Of a stretch of 64,000 nt of DNA, positions 1 to 9,220 are shown one piece after another; the stretch's first letter is position 1, and each line of letters starts with the position of its first letter. Below the pieces are notes generated by a model. The model did not search any database and had not been told where the DNA came from. It saw only the letters and a program-made list of their open reading frames with translations. The translations under genes and the position numbers were made by a program. Source of the DNA: Trueperella bialowiezensis (GTDB taxonomy: Bacteria > Actinomycetota > Actinomycetes > Actinomycetales > Actinomycetaceae); NCBI RefSeq assembly GCF_900637955.1, contig NZ_LR134476.1:1054001-1118000 (forward strand), written 5' to 3'.

Positions 1-46
1 GTTCACCCAGGTGGTCGACGCCGAGCTGGCCCGGCCAGCGGCGTAA
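1..46 (+). CDS. C-terminal tail of an upstream gene (partial)
   Basis: Frame 2 is open from the window edge to TAA at 44-46 and encodes only 14 residues ending in ELARPAA. It lies directly before the acyltransferase gene on the same strand, so it is probably the end of the preceding gene of a short operon. No function can be assigned from so few residues, and an open stretch this short could occur by chance. Confidence 0.35.
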   Translation, partial: FTQVVDAELARPAA

Positions 47-96
47 CGGCAGCGGTGGTGGCGCACTGGCAGTCAGCACAGCACGCGAGGTCAACC

Positions 97-666
97 ATGA
101 AAATTAAACGTTTTATTTCACGCACGTATCAGCGCTTTTCGAAGTGGACGTTCGAGCCCGGCCCGTTGCCCGATAAGGGCATTATTATAGGTGCTTTCCA
201 CACATCGTATTGGGACGGTTTCTTCATGGTCATGGCACTGTGGGATCTGGGGATTCCGTTCAAGTTCCTCGTCAAAGACTCGCTCGGCAAGGGCCCGCTT
301 GGCCCGATCATTCGCTGGCTGGGCGGGATTTCCGTGGATCGCCCGCGTAACACGGGCATGGTTGAGGGGATCGTCAGCCAGATGGCCGACCTCGACCAGG
401 TTCAGCTCGTGATCGCTCCCGAAGGGACGCGCAAGAAGAAGGACTACTGGAAGTCGGGCTTTTGGCATATTGCCAACCAGTCTGGGCTGCCAGTGACGCT
501 CGCCTACATTGATTCGAATCGGATGGTTTACGGCTGGCGCGAATCGATTCATGTGTCGGGCGACATGGCTGCTGACATGGAGAAGATCCGCGAAGTGTAC
601 AAGGACGCCGCCGGATTTAATCCGGAGAATGGTACGCCTCCGCGGTTGCGCGGCGAAGACGCCTGA
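97..666 (+). CDS. PlsC-like 1-acyl-sn-glycerol-3-phosphate acyltransferase family protein
   Basis: A 189-residue protein with the two signatures of the PlsC/LPLAT family: the catalytic HxxxxD motif (H35-T-S-Y-W-D40) and, about 70 residues on, the phosphate-binding PEGTR motif starting near P108. The family transfers acyl groups to glycerophospholipids or related acceptors at the inner face of the membrane. The protein is short for a PlsC (usually 220-260 residues) and has no clear N-terminal membrane anchor, so the real acceptor is uncertain. I chose ATG 97 because homology-like sequence begins there and an AGG lies just upstream; a GTG at 55 would add 14 uninformative residues. A tandem repeat, not an operon partner, follows. 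Confidence 0.8.
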   Translation: MKIKRFISRTYQRFSKWTFEPGPLPDKGIIIGAFHTSYWDGFFMVMALWDLGIPFKFLVKDSLGKGPLGPIIRWLGGISVDRPRNTGMVEGIVSQMADLDQVQLVIAPEGTRKKKDYWKSGFWHIANQSGLPVTLAYIDSNRMVYGWRESIHVSGDMAADMEKIREVYKDAAGFNPENGTPPRLRGEDA

Positions 667-705
667 GGCCGCCGCGGCTTGGCTCTTGGCTAGGCCGGTG
701 GCGTG

Positions 706-800
706 GGCCGGTAACCCGTCGCTCGCACGCCTAGGCCGGTAACCCGCCGCCCGCACTCCCGGGCCGGTGACCCGCCGCCCGCACGCCTAGGCCGGTAACG
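706..800. repeat. 28-bp tandem repeat, about 3.4 copies
   Basis: Units start at 706, 734, 762 and 790, each beginning GGCCGGTAACCCG (GGCCGGTGACCCG in the third unit), with a period of exactly 28 bp. The last copy breaks off after 11 bases. A degenerate partial unit precedes the array (about 690-705). The repeat fills the gap between the acyltransferase and the aldo/keto reductase. No spacers separate the units, so it is not a CRISPR array. Confidence 0.85.
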
Positions 801-830
801 AAACCACTATCGGCGCCGCCCAATGCGTGC

Positions 831-836
831 GATACT
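831..836 (+). promoter_or_regulatory. -10 element of a probable leaderless promoter for the aldo/keto reductase
   Basis: GATACT sits six bases before the ATG at 843, so a start site 7 bases downstream of it would coincide with the start codon. No Shine-Dalgarno sequence fits before the ATG. The -35 region is not recognisable. Confidence 0.4.
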
Positions 837-842
837 TGCGCT

Positions 843-1685
843 ATGAGTAACGGGCGTGTGATTGAACTTAACTCTGGCCACCGGATTCCGCAGCTCGGGT
901 TCGGCACCTACAAAGTGGCGGATGCGGATGCTCAGCAGGTGGTGCTGTCCGCTTTCGATGCCGGCTACCGGCACGTGGACACGGCGCAAATGTATGGCAA
1001 CGAGCGCGGCGTGGGCGAGGCACTGGCCGCAATGAGCCTTGACCGTGGCGATGTGTTCGTGACGACGAAGCTCAACACTCCCAACCACGAGCCAGCAGAC
1101 GTGCGGCGCACGTTCGCCCAGTCCCTACGAGACCTTCGCACCGACTACGTAGACCTGTTCCTTATCCACTGGCCGATGCCAATGTTTTACGACGGCGACT
1201 TCGTCACCACTTACCGCGTGATGGAAGAGTTCGTGCACGCGGGAACGGCGAAGTCGATTGGGGTGTCGAATTTCGAGACCTATCACCTGGATAAACTCAT
1301 GGCCGGCACGAGCATCCCGCCTGCCGTGAACCAGATCGAGTTACACCCGTATTTCCAGAATCGCGAAGTGGCGAACTACTGCATGGAGCGCGGGATCGCC
1401 GTCGAATCGTGGAGTCCGCTCGGGCGTGGCGGTGTGCTTGCCGATCCGGTGATCGGCGAGATCGCTCAGGAAACCGATGCGACTCCGGCGCAGGTTATTC
1501 TCGCGTGGCATCTGGCGAAGGGCTACATTGCGATCCCGAAGTCTTCGCACGCGGATCGGCAGCGGGAGAACTTCGCAGCGGCGGACGTCTCGTTGACGCC
1601 CGAGCAGATCGCACGCATCGACGACCTCGATCGCGGGGAAGAAGGCCGCACCGGGCGGCACCCAGACGTGTTCGACCGGATGTGA
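843..1685 (+). CDS. Aldo/keto reductase (2,5-diketo-D-gluconate reductase-like)
   Basis: A 280-residue, single-domain NADPH-dependent carbonyl reductase of the AKR superfamily, with a TIM-barrel fold and a cytoplasmic location. The catalytic tetrad is visible: D46 (GYRHVDTA), Y51 (MYGNE), K76 (VTTKLN) and H109 (LFLIHWP). The NADP-binding segment near the C-terminus contains IPKSSHADRQREN. Length and motifs fit the prokaryotic AKR5-type enzymes, which reduce diketogluconate, methylglyoxal and other aldehydes. The physiological substrate cannot be read from sequence. The gene appears to have its own leaderless promoter and no tight operon partner: the next gene starts about 150 bp downstream. 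Confidence 0.92.
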   Translation: MSNGRVIELNSGHRIPQLGFGTYKVADADAQQVVLSAFDAGYRHVDTAQMYGNERGVGEALAAMSLDRGDVFVTTKLNTPNHEPADVRRTFAQSLRDLRTDYVDLFLIHWPMPMFYDGDFVTTYRVMEEFVHAGTAKSIGVSNFETYHLDKLMAGTSIPPAVNQIELHPYFQNREVANYCMERGIAVESWSPLGRGGVLADPVIGEIAQETDATPAQVILAWHLAKGYIAIPKSSHADRQRENFAAADVSLTPEQIARIDDLDRGEEGRTGRHPDVFDRM

Positions 1686-1832
1686 CGACGTCGTCGTACC
1701 TGCCCGTCTTGCGTGAAAGCGGGAGGCGACGCGCGGGGCGGATACGTCTCGGCTAAACGGCCACTACTGCGAATTGCGCCGGTGGGGAGTATGATGACGG
1801 CCAGTAGTGACGGTCATGTGAAAGGCAGTGAA

Positions 1833-2750
1833 ATGGTCACGTACGCATATACAATCGCAGGTTCGGAGGCGACCGGCGGTGCAGGGTTCCAAGTCGACCT
1901 GAAAACGTTCCACCAGCTTGGCACCTACGGGTTGGGAACGCTGACCTGTATCGTGTCCTTCGACCCGAACGACAACTGGAACCATCGTTTCGTGCCCGTA
2001 CCGCCGGAGGTTATCGCCGCACAGATGGAAGCGGCCACCGGGCATGCGACACTCGACACCGTCAAGATTGGAATGCTGGGCACGCCGGCCACGATCGACG
2101 TCGTCGCTGAAGGTCTGAAGAAGCAGCCGTGGAAGAACATCGTGGTTGACCCCGTGCTGATCTGCAAGGGCCAAGAACCCGGGCAGGCGCTCGACACGGA
2201 TAATGCGCTGCGGGAAAAGATCCTGCCGCTTGCCACGGTAACCACGCCGAATTATTTTGAGGCGCTCACGCTGAGCGGCATGGACGCGCTGGAGACCGTG
2301 GAGGATTTGGCGCTGGCCGCGCAACGGATTTCTGAGCTCGGGCCGAAGTATGTGATCGTCAAGGGTGGAATGGATTTCCCGGGCGACGACGCCGTCGACG
2401 TCCTATGGGATGGCGAAAAGGCCGTGTCGTTCACCGTGCCGAAGATCGGGACCACGAAGGTGTCTGGTGCAGGATGCACGCTCGCCGCCGCGATCACCGC
2501 CGAGCTGGCAAAGGGTTCGGACATCCACAAGGCCGTGCGCGTGGCAAAGGACCTGGTCACTCAGGGTATCGACGCGCAGGTTAGTGCCAACACGCCGTTC
2601 AACACCGTATGGCAGGGCGCCTTCAAGCCGATGGAAGACTACAATTTCCCAGCTCAGGTGGACTACTCCGACCTCGAGATGACCGGCGGCGGCTCAGCAG
2701 ACGGCGATGGCTGCAGCGACGGCCAGTGCGGCTGCGCCTCTCAGGACTAA
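1833..2750 (+). CDS. pdxK: Pyridoxal kinase / ThiD-like PdxK with a cysteine-rich C-terminal tail
   Basis: A 305-residue ribokinase-superfamily kinase that phosphorylates B6 vitamers (PLP salvage) or, in ThiD relatives, hydroxymethylpyrimidine. It shows the N-terminal TIAGSEATGGAGFQ glycine-rich segment, the VKIGMLG and VVDPVLI core strands, and the anion-hole/catalytic loop VSGAGC (residues 210-215). The GAGC form is the one I associate with Bacillus PdxK rather than GTGC of ThiD, so PdxK is preferred. ATG 1833 is chosen because AAAGG lies about eight bases upstream and the TIAGSE motif follows at once; an in-frame ATG at 1791 is possible. The last ~20 residues are Gly/Asp-rich with three cysteines spaced C-x4-C-x-C, which is not part of the usual family core. 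Confidence 0.85.
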   Translation: MVTYAYTIAGSEATGGAGFQVDLKTFHQLGTYGLGTLTCIVSFDPNDNWNHRFVPVPPEVIAAQMEAATGHATLDTVKIGMLGTPATIDVVAEGLKKQPWKNIVVDPVLICKGQEPGQALDTDNALREKILPLATVTTPNYFEALTLSGMDALETVEDLALAAQRISELGPKYVIVKGGMDFPGDDAVDVLWDGEKAVSFTVPKIGTTKVSGAGCTLAAAITAELAKGSDIHKAVRVAKDLVTQGIDAQVSANTPFNTVWQGAFKPMEDYNFPAQVDYSDLEMTGGGSADGDGCSDGQCGCASQD

Positions 2751-2795
2751 GTCTCCGCCCGCTTTCCGGGTGCGGTTCAGCCGTTCCCCGGGAGC

Positions 2796-2889
2796 AGTAC
2801 ATCGCTTCCCGGGGTACATGTTCGCTTCCCGGGGTAGACAAAACGCCGGATTTGGTACCCCGGGAACGAAACCGATACCCCCGGAACCC
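2796..2889. repeat. 94-bp palindrome-rich intergenic repeat, copy 1
   Basis: This element recurs at 3153-3246 with only three mismatches in 94 bp. It contains two direct arms TTCCCGGGGTA and two facing arms TACCCCGGGAA and TACCCCCGGAA, so a transcript or single strand could fold into a long two-step hairpin. Weaker similarity continues for about 14 bp upstream in both copies. It resembles REP/BIME-type extragenic elements in design, but I cannot name the family. Confidence 0.85.
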
Positions 2890-2977
2890 ATTGAGCTGGT
2901 TTTCGCTCACACTATCGAGGGCGTGTTAATCTTTCTCGCTAATTGGCTCACCGAGGGATTCAAGAAGGAGGTTGAGA

Positions 2978-3154
2978 ATGGATTACATCGCAAGTAACGG
3001 AAAACCCTTTACCGACGAAGATATTCAGCGTTGGGGAGCTGAAATTGAGGCTGGTTTTCCGAACACAGAACTTGATCCGGTTGAGGGGCGCCCTTGGGAA
3101 ACCGATGTCGAACCCATGCAGCCGAAAACGATTCGCGCGCTTTCCGGAGAGTAG
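2978..3154 (+). pseudogene. Truncated antitoxin-like small gene (N-terminal remnant)
   Basis: A 58-codon frame with a strong ribosome-binding site (AAGGAGG at 2965-2971, six bases before the ATG). The product starts MDYIASNGKPFTDEDIQRW and reaches EGRPWETDVEPMQPKTIR before ending ALSGE. From memory, small actinobacterial ribbon-helix-helix antitoxins begin this way (NGxxITDEMxxxWAxxAExG ... GRPWE ... MxPxTIRVP) and then carry the DNA-binding helices. Here the reading frame stops just where those helices should start, at the boundary of repeat copy 2, so it looks like a gene truncated by repeat insertion or rearrangement. No toxin gene is adjacent. It could alternatively be an intact small protein. 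Confidence 0.55.
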
Positions 3155-3246
3155 TACATCGCTTCCCGGGGTACACGTTCGCTTCCCGGGGTAGACAAAA
3201 CGCCGGATTTGGTACCCCGGGAACGAAACAGGTACCCCCGGAACCC
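3153..3246. repeat. 94-bp palindrome-rich intergenic repeat, copy 2
   Basis: The second copy of the element at 2796-2889, in the same orientation, with three mismatches. It begins inside the stop codon of the truncated antitoxin-like gene, so the two copies bracket that gene. Confidence 0.85.
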
Positions 3247-3272
3247 GTGCAGTGAACCCCGGAATGGATGAC

Positions 3273-3307
3273 ATGGCCGGGTCACGGAATTTCCGTGACC
3301 CGGCCAT
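3273..3307. terminator. Perfect palindrome, probable bidirectional terminator
   Basis: A 35-bp palindrome with a 16-bp stem (ATGGCCGGGTCACGGA and its complement around ATT). It lies between the small plus-strand gene and the 3' end of the minus-strand surface-protein gene. There is no T-run. Its core, GTCACGGAATTTCCGTGAC, recurs almost unchanged upstream of rpsF (38251-38269), so a protein-binding role is also possible. From 3308 to 3422 I see only degenerate GGCTCAG/CTCC-type short repeats and no gene. Confidence 0.5.
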
Positions 3308-3422
3308 CTCGGCTTCTCCGGCTGGGCTCCGGCTTCTCGGGCTCAGCTCCCGCCTTTGTGGCTCAGTTCCAGCCCATAAGGATCAGCACCACATCAGCAG
3401 GATCTGCACCGGAGTAGCTGGC

Positions 3423-6400
3423 TCAGTGTCCGAAGCGTAGCGTCCAGGCACCCACGCCGCCGGCACCCAAGATGCCTAGGGCAAGGACCACCCAGTGCCA
3501 GATCGGCGTACCACTCTTGCCATCATCAGCTGCAGCAACAGCAGGCGCAGCAAGAGCATTCACCGAATCTCCCGGAGCCGACAGCGGTGTTACCGCGTCT
3601 TGAAGATGCGGGTTCTCATCCAACTCGTCGGCATCCTCCAGTGATTCCTCTCCAGCTTCCTCCGGATTCTCGTCGCCCTCAGCAGTAGCATCCCCGCCGG
3701 CCGGTGGAACGCTAGCTGGCAAGATCGCACCGGATCCACCACCGCCACCTGGAAGGACTACTCCTCCGGAGCCTCCTCCCAACGCGGCAAGCTCGCCTGC
3801 TGTTAGTGCCGTCTGGTTGACGCCGTTCTGCCTATTGTCGGAGCCTCCGCCGCCACCTTGGCCACCGCCGCCGCCTTGGCCGCCACCTTGGCCGCCACCT
3901 TGGCCGTCACCTTGGCCTCCCTCACCGACACCGTTTTGATCGGTGTTCCCTTGACCATTGGGCTTCTGCTGTGTATCGACCTTTTCTTCCGGCTTCTGGG
4001 TGTTCTTGTTCGACCCACCATTCGTTACCTGAGTATTGGTCGTACCGCCCTGGTCGCCAGACTTGCCCCGGACTTCCCTGTTGAGCTTGTCAACGAGGTC
4101 GTCTATGGAGAGCTTCTCGCCCAGGTCAGCAGTCGTATCAGTGTCAGGCTTCTTGTCGCCAGATTGGTCGTCTGACTTCTTGTCGTCATCCTGCTTCTCG
4201 CCGAGTTCTTCACCCTGCTGGTCACCAGGCTTCTTGTCACCTTGGCCATCGCCCGACTGGTCACCAGGTTCTTCGCTAGGTTCTTCACCTGGCTGGTCGC
4301 CCGGTTCTTCACCCGGCTCTTCGCCCGGCTGTTCACCAGGTTCCTCACTCGGTTCAGGTTCGGGCTCGGGCTCTGGTTCAGGTTCGGGAGCTGGCTCGGG
4401 CTCTGGTTCAGGTTCGGGAGCTGGCTCAGGTTCAGGAGCTGGCTCGGGCTCAGGTTCAGGAGCTGGCTCGGGCTCTGGCTCCGGTGCAGGATTCACCGCA
4501 GCCGCGATCGCCTCATCACCAACCAAGAACTTGGCACGCAGCGGATGCGTGGTCACCTTCCCGTCAGCGTGGTGCATCGTGTACACGAAGTCCATCTCGT
4601 ACACGCCCGCAGCCGTGAAGAACATGTTCTGGTGATCGTGCGACCGAATCGGGTACACAATCTTCGAATCTGGATCAGCAGAATCCAACTTCGGCTCCAT
4701 ACCCAAGAGCCCAGTATGACCAGTCACGAAACGGCCAGGTCCCGAGTAGTTCTCAATGTGAACAGTGATGCCCTTGGCCTTGTCGATCAGCTTGTAATCG
4801 ACCCGTTCGGTCGAAAAACCAACCCACGGAATCGCGTGATCTTGGACCTGCGGCAGCACCCAAATGCCCTCAGGTGCCGCCTCACGCAGAGCATCAAAGC
4901 CCCTCGCCCGGTCCGGAATCTTCGTGAAAGTCGAATCCGGAACAGCAAATGCGAACTTACCCGACTCGTGAGCCAGCGGATTACGCGGATCCACCGTGTC
5001 GTCCACGAACACGCGAACGTCATCACCCGTGTAGGCAAGCGCATGATCCATGTGACCCTTCATGACCAGGTAAATATCACCGTACTGACCATTCTCCTTC
5101 GGCAACGTGGTGTCTGCCGGCTTGTCGGGGTCAGCCGGCGCTGGAGCAGGCTCCGGAGCTGGCGCTGGCGCAGGGGCAGGCTCCGGGGCAGGAGCAGGTT
5201 CCTCGCCTGGGTCCTCACCCGGTTCTTCACCTGGCTGGTCGCCCGGTTCTTCGCCCGGTTCTTCGCCCGGCTGATCGCCTGGCTCATCGACAGCGGGCTC
5301 GCCGACGTCGTCGTTCGAATCCTTCGTCAGCTCCTCCACTTCAAAGAAGTAGCTGCGCAGGCCAGCCGTGTACGTGTTGCCGTCGACATCAGTCGCTTCC
5401 GACGCAACATCAATCACATACGTGCCCGGCTCGGTGAACACCCAGTTCACGTGCAGGTGCATGGGGCTACCCCAGTCGATCGACGATTCGCCTTGCGACG
5501 ACGCGACCATATCCACCTCGCCAAACGGACTCTGCGTGAACGCCCACCACTTAGCACCTTTAGGTGCCGTGCGAGGCTTGACATCAACGCGAGCACCATT
5601 CGGGAAACGCTTCGGATCCAGATTCTCCGTAGAGAATCCCGGCCAAATAATTCCCGGCTTCGACTCTTGCGGAATGACGTACAACTCAGTGCCCTCATCG
5701 CCAAGGAAGTCGAAATGCTTCGTGCTAAACGCCTTCTTACCGCGAACGGTCTTCGGCACCTTCGCCTCGAATGTCACCGACTCCGGGAAACGGAGCACGG
5801 AACGCTTCTCATGGATACGCGTATCATCACGCACAACCATGAGCATCTGGTTGCCCTTCATCACCGGACCCATATCGACATGGCCATTATTTAGCACGAC
5901 GTCGTCGTTGAGGATTTCCACATCGTCACTCGGTGCAGGAGCTGGCTCGGGTTCTGGCTCCGGCTCGGGTTCAGGTGCCGGCGCAGGAGCAGGCTCTGGC
6001 TCTGGTGCAGGCTCCGGTTCTTCACCAGGTTCTTCGCCCGGCTCTTCGCCAGGTTCTTCGCCCGGCTGGTCACCAGGCTCCTCGCTTGGCTCAGGTTCGG
6101 GAGCTGGCTCGGGCTCTGGCTCCGGTGCAGGTTCGGGAGCTGGCTCTGGCTCGGGTGCAGGAGCAGGCTCCGGCTCAGGCTCAGGCTCTGGTTCTGGCGC
6201 AGGCTTTGCTGCAGCTGCAATCGCCTCATCACCGACCAAGTACCTCGTCCGCAACGGATGCTCCGTCACATTTCCGTCGGCATGGTACATCGTGAACACA
6301 AAGTCCATCTCATACACACCCGCAGCAGTGAAGAACATGTTCTGGTGATCGTGCGCCCGAATCGGGTACACAATCTTCGAATCCGGATCAGCAGAATCCA

Positions 6401-8348
6401 GCTTCATCTCCAGACCCAAGAGCCCAGTATGGCCAGTAATAAAACGGCCAGGACCCGAGTAGTTCTCAATGTGAACAGTAATGCCCTTGGACTTGTCCAT
6501 CAGGCTGTAATCAACCCGTTCGGTCGAGAAACCAACCCACGGAATCGCATGATCTTGGACCTGCGGCAAAATCCAAATGCCATCCGGTGCCGCCTCACGC
6601 AGCGCGTCAAAACCCCTTGCCCGCTCCGGAATCTTCGTGAAAGTCGAATCCGGAACAGCAAACGCAAACTCGCCCGACTCATGCACCAGCGGGTTACGCG
6701 GATCAGCAGTATCATCCACAAACACGCGGACGTCACCACCCTTATACGCAATCGCGTGATCCATGTGGCCCTTGTGCACGATGTAGACCGGCTTGTCATC
6801 CACCTGCTGCTCGGTATCACCAGGCGCAGGCTCGGGCTCCGGTTCCGGTGCCGGCGCAGGGGCAGGCTCCGGCTCAGGTGCCGGTGCAGGCTCCGGCGCG
6901 GGAGCAGGCGCGCTAGCGTCTGCCGGCCCGTCAGCAAAGTTTTGGTTCGTCACGAACTCGTGGCTGTCCGCCGTCGTGGTAAATACTGTGCGCCCCACGT
7001 TGCCTTGCGGGGTCGGCGATAGCTGGAAGGTAGCGGTATCTGGGTCGCAGTCTTCCACCCAGTCGCGCTCGACCACGTAGGAACGGCTTCCCGGGGCGGA
7101 CATGAACTCTACGGGGCAGCTATTGATAGCCGTGTGGAGGTCGCTTTCCGGGCCGCCAACCACGTGGAACGTCAGCCTGTCATCGGCAGGAGTTGCAGTG
7201 ATCCTCCAGGAGTCACCTTCGAACTTTGCCGTCACTTGCACGTCTGTGCTCGACGCCGTGAAACCGCCCGGCGCAAATTCCGGCGCCGGATTCTGCGGGG
7301 CAGGAACAGGGAACGCTCCAGCGCCCTTGACTTCCGTCACGGCCTGGTCGAACGCGTAGTTGATGCCTTCGGTCACGAACGCACCGGACGGACTTCCAGC
7401 ATCCGGCACGTACACGGCCTGGAAGTTCGAGCTGCCAGCGCCGATCATGTCGTCATAAACAGCGACGCCGTCTGCCACCGGCACTTCAGCCAGGAAGAAG
7501 CCATCAATGAAGAAGGCCACCTTACCCGAATCGGCTGCGTTGCCCGTTGAGAACGTGAAGCGCGTGAGCGGCTCATTTTCCCCCGTACGCGACATGGCGA
7601 ACGAGTAGTTGCCCGCCTCGCCCTTAGCCGCGGCGTCGTAAGCAGCCTTGACACTGCCCGCGTCGGCCTCAAGCGGGTTCGTACCGCCAACCTGCCACTC
7701 CACCATCGTCGGCTTCGACGTGATGAACGTGCCATCCGTCGTACGGGCCGTTGCACGGTAGGTCACCTGGTAGCGGCCAGGCTTGGAGAACGTCGTCGTC
7801 GGATGCGTGTGCGTGCCAGCAGTGACGGGCGTCGCACGGTAGCCCGAATCGTGGCTGGATAGCATGCGCTTCAGCGGCGTCCAGTCACTGATGCTAAACA
7901 GGTTCATCTCACCCGGGCCATGGAAGCGCATAATCTCCAGGCTCGTGTTCTCATCTTGGAACAGTTCCGCCGGCATGTCAGTATCCCCGGCGTAGCCGAT
8001 CCACAGCGCCTTCGCGCCACCCGGAGCGTTCGCCGGCGAACCCCAGTACAGGTGCTCACCCGGCTCGCCGAGGAAGCTCATCCGCGCCTCATCCGGAACC
8101 GTGTAGTAGTAGTACGGATTCCCGTTCGAATACGCGCGGTGAAGCCAGTTCACCGTCGAATCTAGAGGAACCGACGGATTCGGACCGGCCTGCAACACCA
8201 ACTGGCTGCCATCCCAAGCAACCTTCGGTGAGTCAACGTGCCCTTCAAAGCGCAACTCGCGCTCGGCAGGCGGTGCGTCAGCAGCAAACGCGCTGAGCGG
8301 CGTCGCCATGAATAACATGGTAACCAGTACCGCAAAAAGCCGTTTCAT
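3423..8348 (-). CDS. Giant surface protein with four choice-of-anchor M domains
   Basis: A 1641-residue exported protein and the last gene of the Zur-boxed operon. Signal peptide at 1-22 ([13 protein letters not shown]...AFA). M-type domains lie at about 28-220, 515-720, 805-1015 and 1085-1300. Each carries GHxD near its start; an HxH-type motif followed by FTxxG lies near the end of domains 2, 3 and 4 (in domain 1 it reads [13 protein letters not shown]). Domains 2 and 4 are near identical. Residues ~220-470 hold two beta-rich segments I do not recognise. Linkers are long Pro/Glu/Ala and GEEPGDQP repeats. A Gly/Gln-rich stretch lies near 1490-1510, and a C-terminal membrane helix (about 1613-1635) ends in a short tail without LPxTG. 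The family corresponds, from memory, to TIGR03769/TIGR03773 (actinobacterial anchored repeat, ABC-transporter-associated). Its ATG overlaps the permease stop (ATGA). The inferred role is metal capture across the cell wall. Confidence 0.88.
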   Translation of the reverse strand: MKRLFAVLVTMLFMATPLSAFAADAPPAERELRFEGHVDSPKVAWDGSQLVLQAGPNPSVPLDSTVNWLHRAYSNGNPYYYYTVPDEARMSFLGEPGEHLYWGSPANAPGGAKALWIGYAGDTDMPAELFQDENTSLEIMRFHGPGEMNLFSISDWTPLKRMLSSHDSGYRATPVTAGTHTHPTTTFSKPGRYQVTYRATARTTDGTFITSKPTMVEWQVGGTNPLEADAGSVKAAYDAAAKGEAGNYSFAMSRTGENEPLTRFTFSTGNAADSGKVAFFIDGFFLAEVPVADGVAVYDDMIGAGSSNFQAVYVPDAGSPSGAFVTEGINYAFDQAVTEVKGAGAFPVPAPQNPAPEFAPGGFTASSTDVQVTAKFEGDSWRITATPADDRLTFHVVGGPESDLHTAINSCPVEFMSAPGSRSYVVERDWVEDCDPDTATFQLSPTPQGNVGRTVFTTTADSHEFVTNQNFADGPADASAPAPAPEPAPAPEPEPAPAPAPEPEPEPAPGDTEQQVDDKPVYIVHKGHMDHAIAYKGGDVRVFVDDTADPRNPLVHESGEFAFAVPDSTFTKIPERARGFDALREAAPDGIWILPQVQDHAIPWVGFSTERVDYSLMDKSKGITVHIENYSGPGRFITGHTGLLGLEMKLDSADPDSKIVYPIRAHDHQNMFFTAAGVYEMDFVFTMYHADGNVTEHPLRTRYLVGDEAIAAAAKPAPEPEPEPEPEPAPAPEPEPAPEPAPEPEPEPAPEPEPSEEPGDQPGEEPGEEPGEEPGEEPEPAPEPEPAPAPAPEPEPEPEPEPAPAPSDDVEILNDDVVLNNGHVDMGPVMKGNQMLMVVRDDTRIHEKRSVLRFPESVTFEAKVPKTVRGKKAFSTKHFDFLGDEGTELYVIPQESKPGIIWPGFSTENLDPKRFPNGARVDVKPRTAPKGAKWWAFTQSPFGEVDMVASSQGESSIDWGSPMHLHVNWVFTEPGTYVIDVASEATDVDGNTYTAGLRSYFFEVEELTKDSNDDVGEPAVDEPGDQPGEEPGEEPGDQPGEEPGEDPGEEPAPAPEPAPAPAPAPEPAPAPADPDKPADTTLPKENGQYGDIYLVMKGHMDHALAYTGDDVRVFVDDTVDPRNPLAHESGKFAFAVPDSTFTKIPDRARGFDALREAAPEGIWVLPQVQDHAIPWVGFSTERVDYKLIDKAKGITVHIENYSGPGRFVTGHTGLLGMEPKLDSADPDSKIVYPIRSHDHQNMFFTAAGVYEMDFVYTMHHADGKVTTHPLRAKFLVGDEAIAAAVNPAPEPEPEPAPEPEPEPAPEPEPAPEPEPEPEPAPEPEPEPEPEPEPSEEPGEQPGEEPGEEPGDQPGEEPSEEPGDQSGDGQGDKKPGDQQGEELGEKQDDDKKSDDQSGDKKPDTDTTADLGEKLSIDDLVDKLNREVRGKSGDQGGTTNTQVTNGGSNKNTQKPEEKVDTQQKPNGQGNTDQNGVGEGGQGDGQGGGQGGGQGGGGGQGGGGGSDNRQNGVNQTALTAGELAALGGGSGGVVLPGGGGGSGAILPASVPPAGGDATAEGDENPEEAGEESLEDADELDENPHLQDAVTPLSAPGDSVNALAAPAVAAADDGKSGTPIWHWVVLALGILGAGGVGAWTLRFGH
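4498..5067 (-). repeat. Internal 570-bp domain duplication, copy A (encodes M domain 4)
   Basis: Colinear with 6211-6780 at a constant offset of 1713 bp (571 codons) with no indels that I could see. It encodes the domain from [10 protein letters not shown] to VGDEAIAAA. Differences are scattered single bases, many of them synonymous. Confidence 0.8.
6211..6780 (-). repeat. Internal 570-bp domain duplication, copy B (encodes M domain 2)
   Basis: The partner of 4498-5067, in frame with it inside the same gene. Both copies are flanked by low-complexity Pro/Glu repeats, which would help recombination between them. Confidence 0.8.
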
Positions 8349-9220
8349 GAGGCTACCCTTTCTTTCCGGCTAGCGTTTATCGCGCCAGCAACTTGGCCCC
8401 TCTTTGGGGCGAAAATCCAAACAAAAACAAAAATGATGGTGGCAACAATGACGATCGTTGCCCCCGAGGGCACGTCCCACGCCCACGACAGCCAGATCCC
8501 CACAAACGCCGAGATCGCACCGATGAGTGGACCGATGAGCATCATTGGCACCACGCGGTCGGTGAGCATGCGCGCCGTCGCAGCAGGAGCCACGAGCAGT
8601 GCGAGCACGAGGATGTTTCCGATGCTTTGCACGGAGATCACGACGGCGGCCGCGATCACCAGGTAGAGCACCAGATCCACGAAGCCCACGGGGATCTTGT
8701 TCGCACGCGCGTAGTCGCGATCGACGCTCACCAGCACGATCTGCTTGTGCATCACGACGAGCACGGCGAGCACGACGGCGCCCACGGCGGCTGACAGTAC
8801 GATGTCCGTGTTCGTCACGCCCGTCAACGATCCGAACAGTAACGACTCGAGCGAGCCCGTGTAGCCGGGCGTGCGCGAGACGATGACCAGGCCTATCGCG
8901 AAGGCTGCCACGAAGAAAATCCCAATCAGGGAGTCTTCGCGCAGCCGCCTGTTTTGCGAGAACAGTGCGATGAGCACGGCCACGATCACGCCGGCAACAG
9001 CGCCACCCAGCAGGATTGAGCCCTGCAGTGCAAACGCCACCGCGATACCCGGGAAGACCGAGTGTGCGAGCGCGTCGCCAACAAACGACAGGCCGCGCAG
9101 CACCACGTGCACTCCCACAACCCCGCAGACCACCGAGCTGAGCACGGCCACGAGCAGCGCCCGCGGCAGGAAGCTCAAGTTCGGGTTCATCAGGTCACCA
9201 AGAAAATCGACGAAGCTCAT
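8345..9220 (-). CDS. ABC-3 family permease of the anchored-repeat metal transporter
   Basis: A 291-residue integral membrane protein of the ZnuB/MntB/TroC (ABC-3) family, forming the channel for a divalent metal. Eight or so hydrophobic helices are visible, starting [20 protein letters not shown]; the family-typical [13 protein letters not shown] segment follows. It matches in size and context the 'anchored repeat-type ABC transporter permease' (TIGR03770, from memory). ATG 9220 is chosen because it overlaps the ATPase stop as ATGA, which implies translational coupling. A longer reading from 9286 would run inside the ATPase gene and add a hydrophilic leader. Its own stop overlaps the giant surface-protein start in the same way. 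Confidence 0.92.
   Translation of the reverse strand: MSFVDFLGDLMNPNLSFLPRALLVAVLSSVVCGVVGVHVVLRGLSFVGDALAHSVFPGIAVAFALQGSILLGGAVAGVIVAVLIALFSQNRRLREDSLIGIFFVAAFAIGLVIVSRTPGYTGSLESLLFGSLTGVTNTDIVLSAAVGAVVLAVLVVMHKQIVLVSVDRDYARANKIPVGFVDLVLYLVIAAAVVISVQSIGNILVLALLVAPAATARMLTDRVVPMMLIGPLIGAISAFVGIWLSWAWDVPSGATIVIVATIIFVFVWIFAPKRGQVAGAINASRKERVAS

Noticed and set aside
706-800. CRISPR array
   Set aside because: The 28-bp units are contiguous, with no spacers, and no cas gene is near.
2623-2910. Short frames reading through the 94-bp repeats
   Set aside because: Repetitive Gly/Arg/Ser-rich readings of a palindromic element, on both strands.
4036-6348. Long plus-strand open frames opposite the giant surface protein
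   Set aside because: They are Ser/Gly or Arg/Leu low-complexity readings of the antisense of Pro/Glu repeats, without ribosome-binding sites; the minus-strand gene has a signal peptide, domains and a membrane helix.
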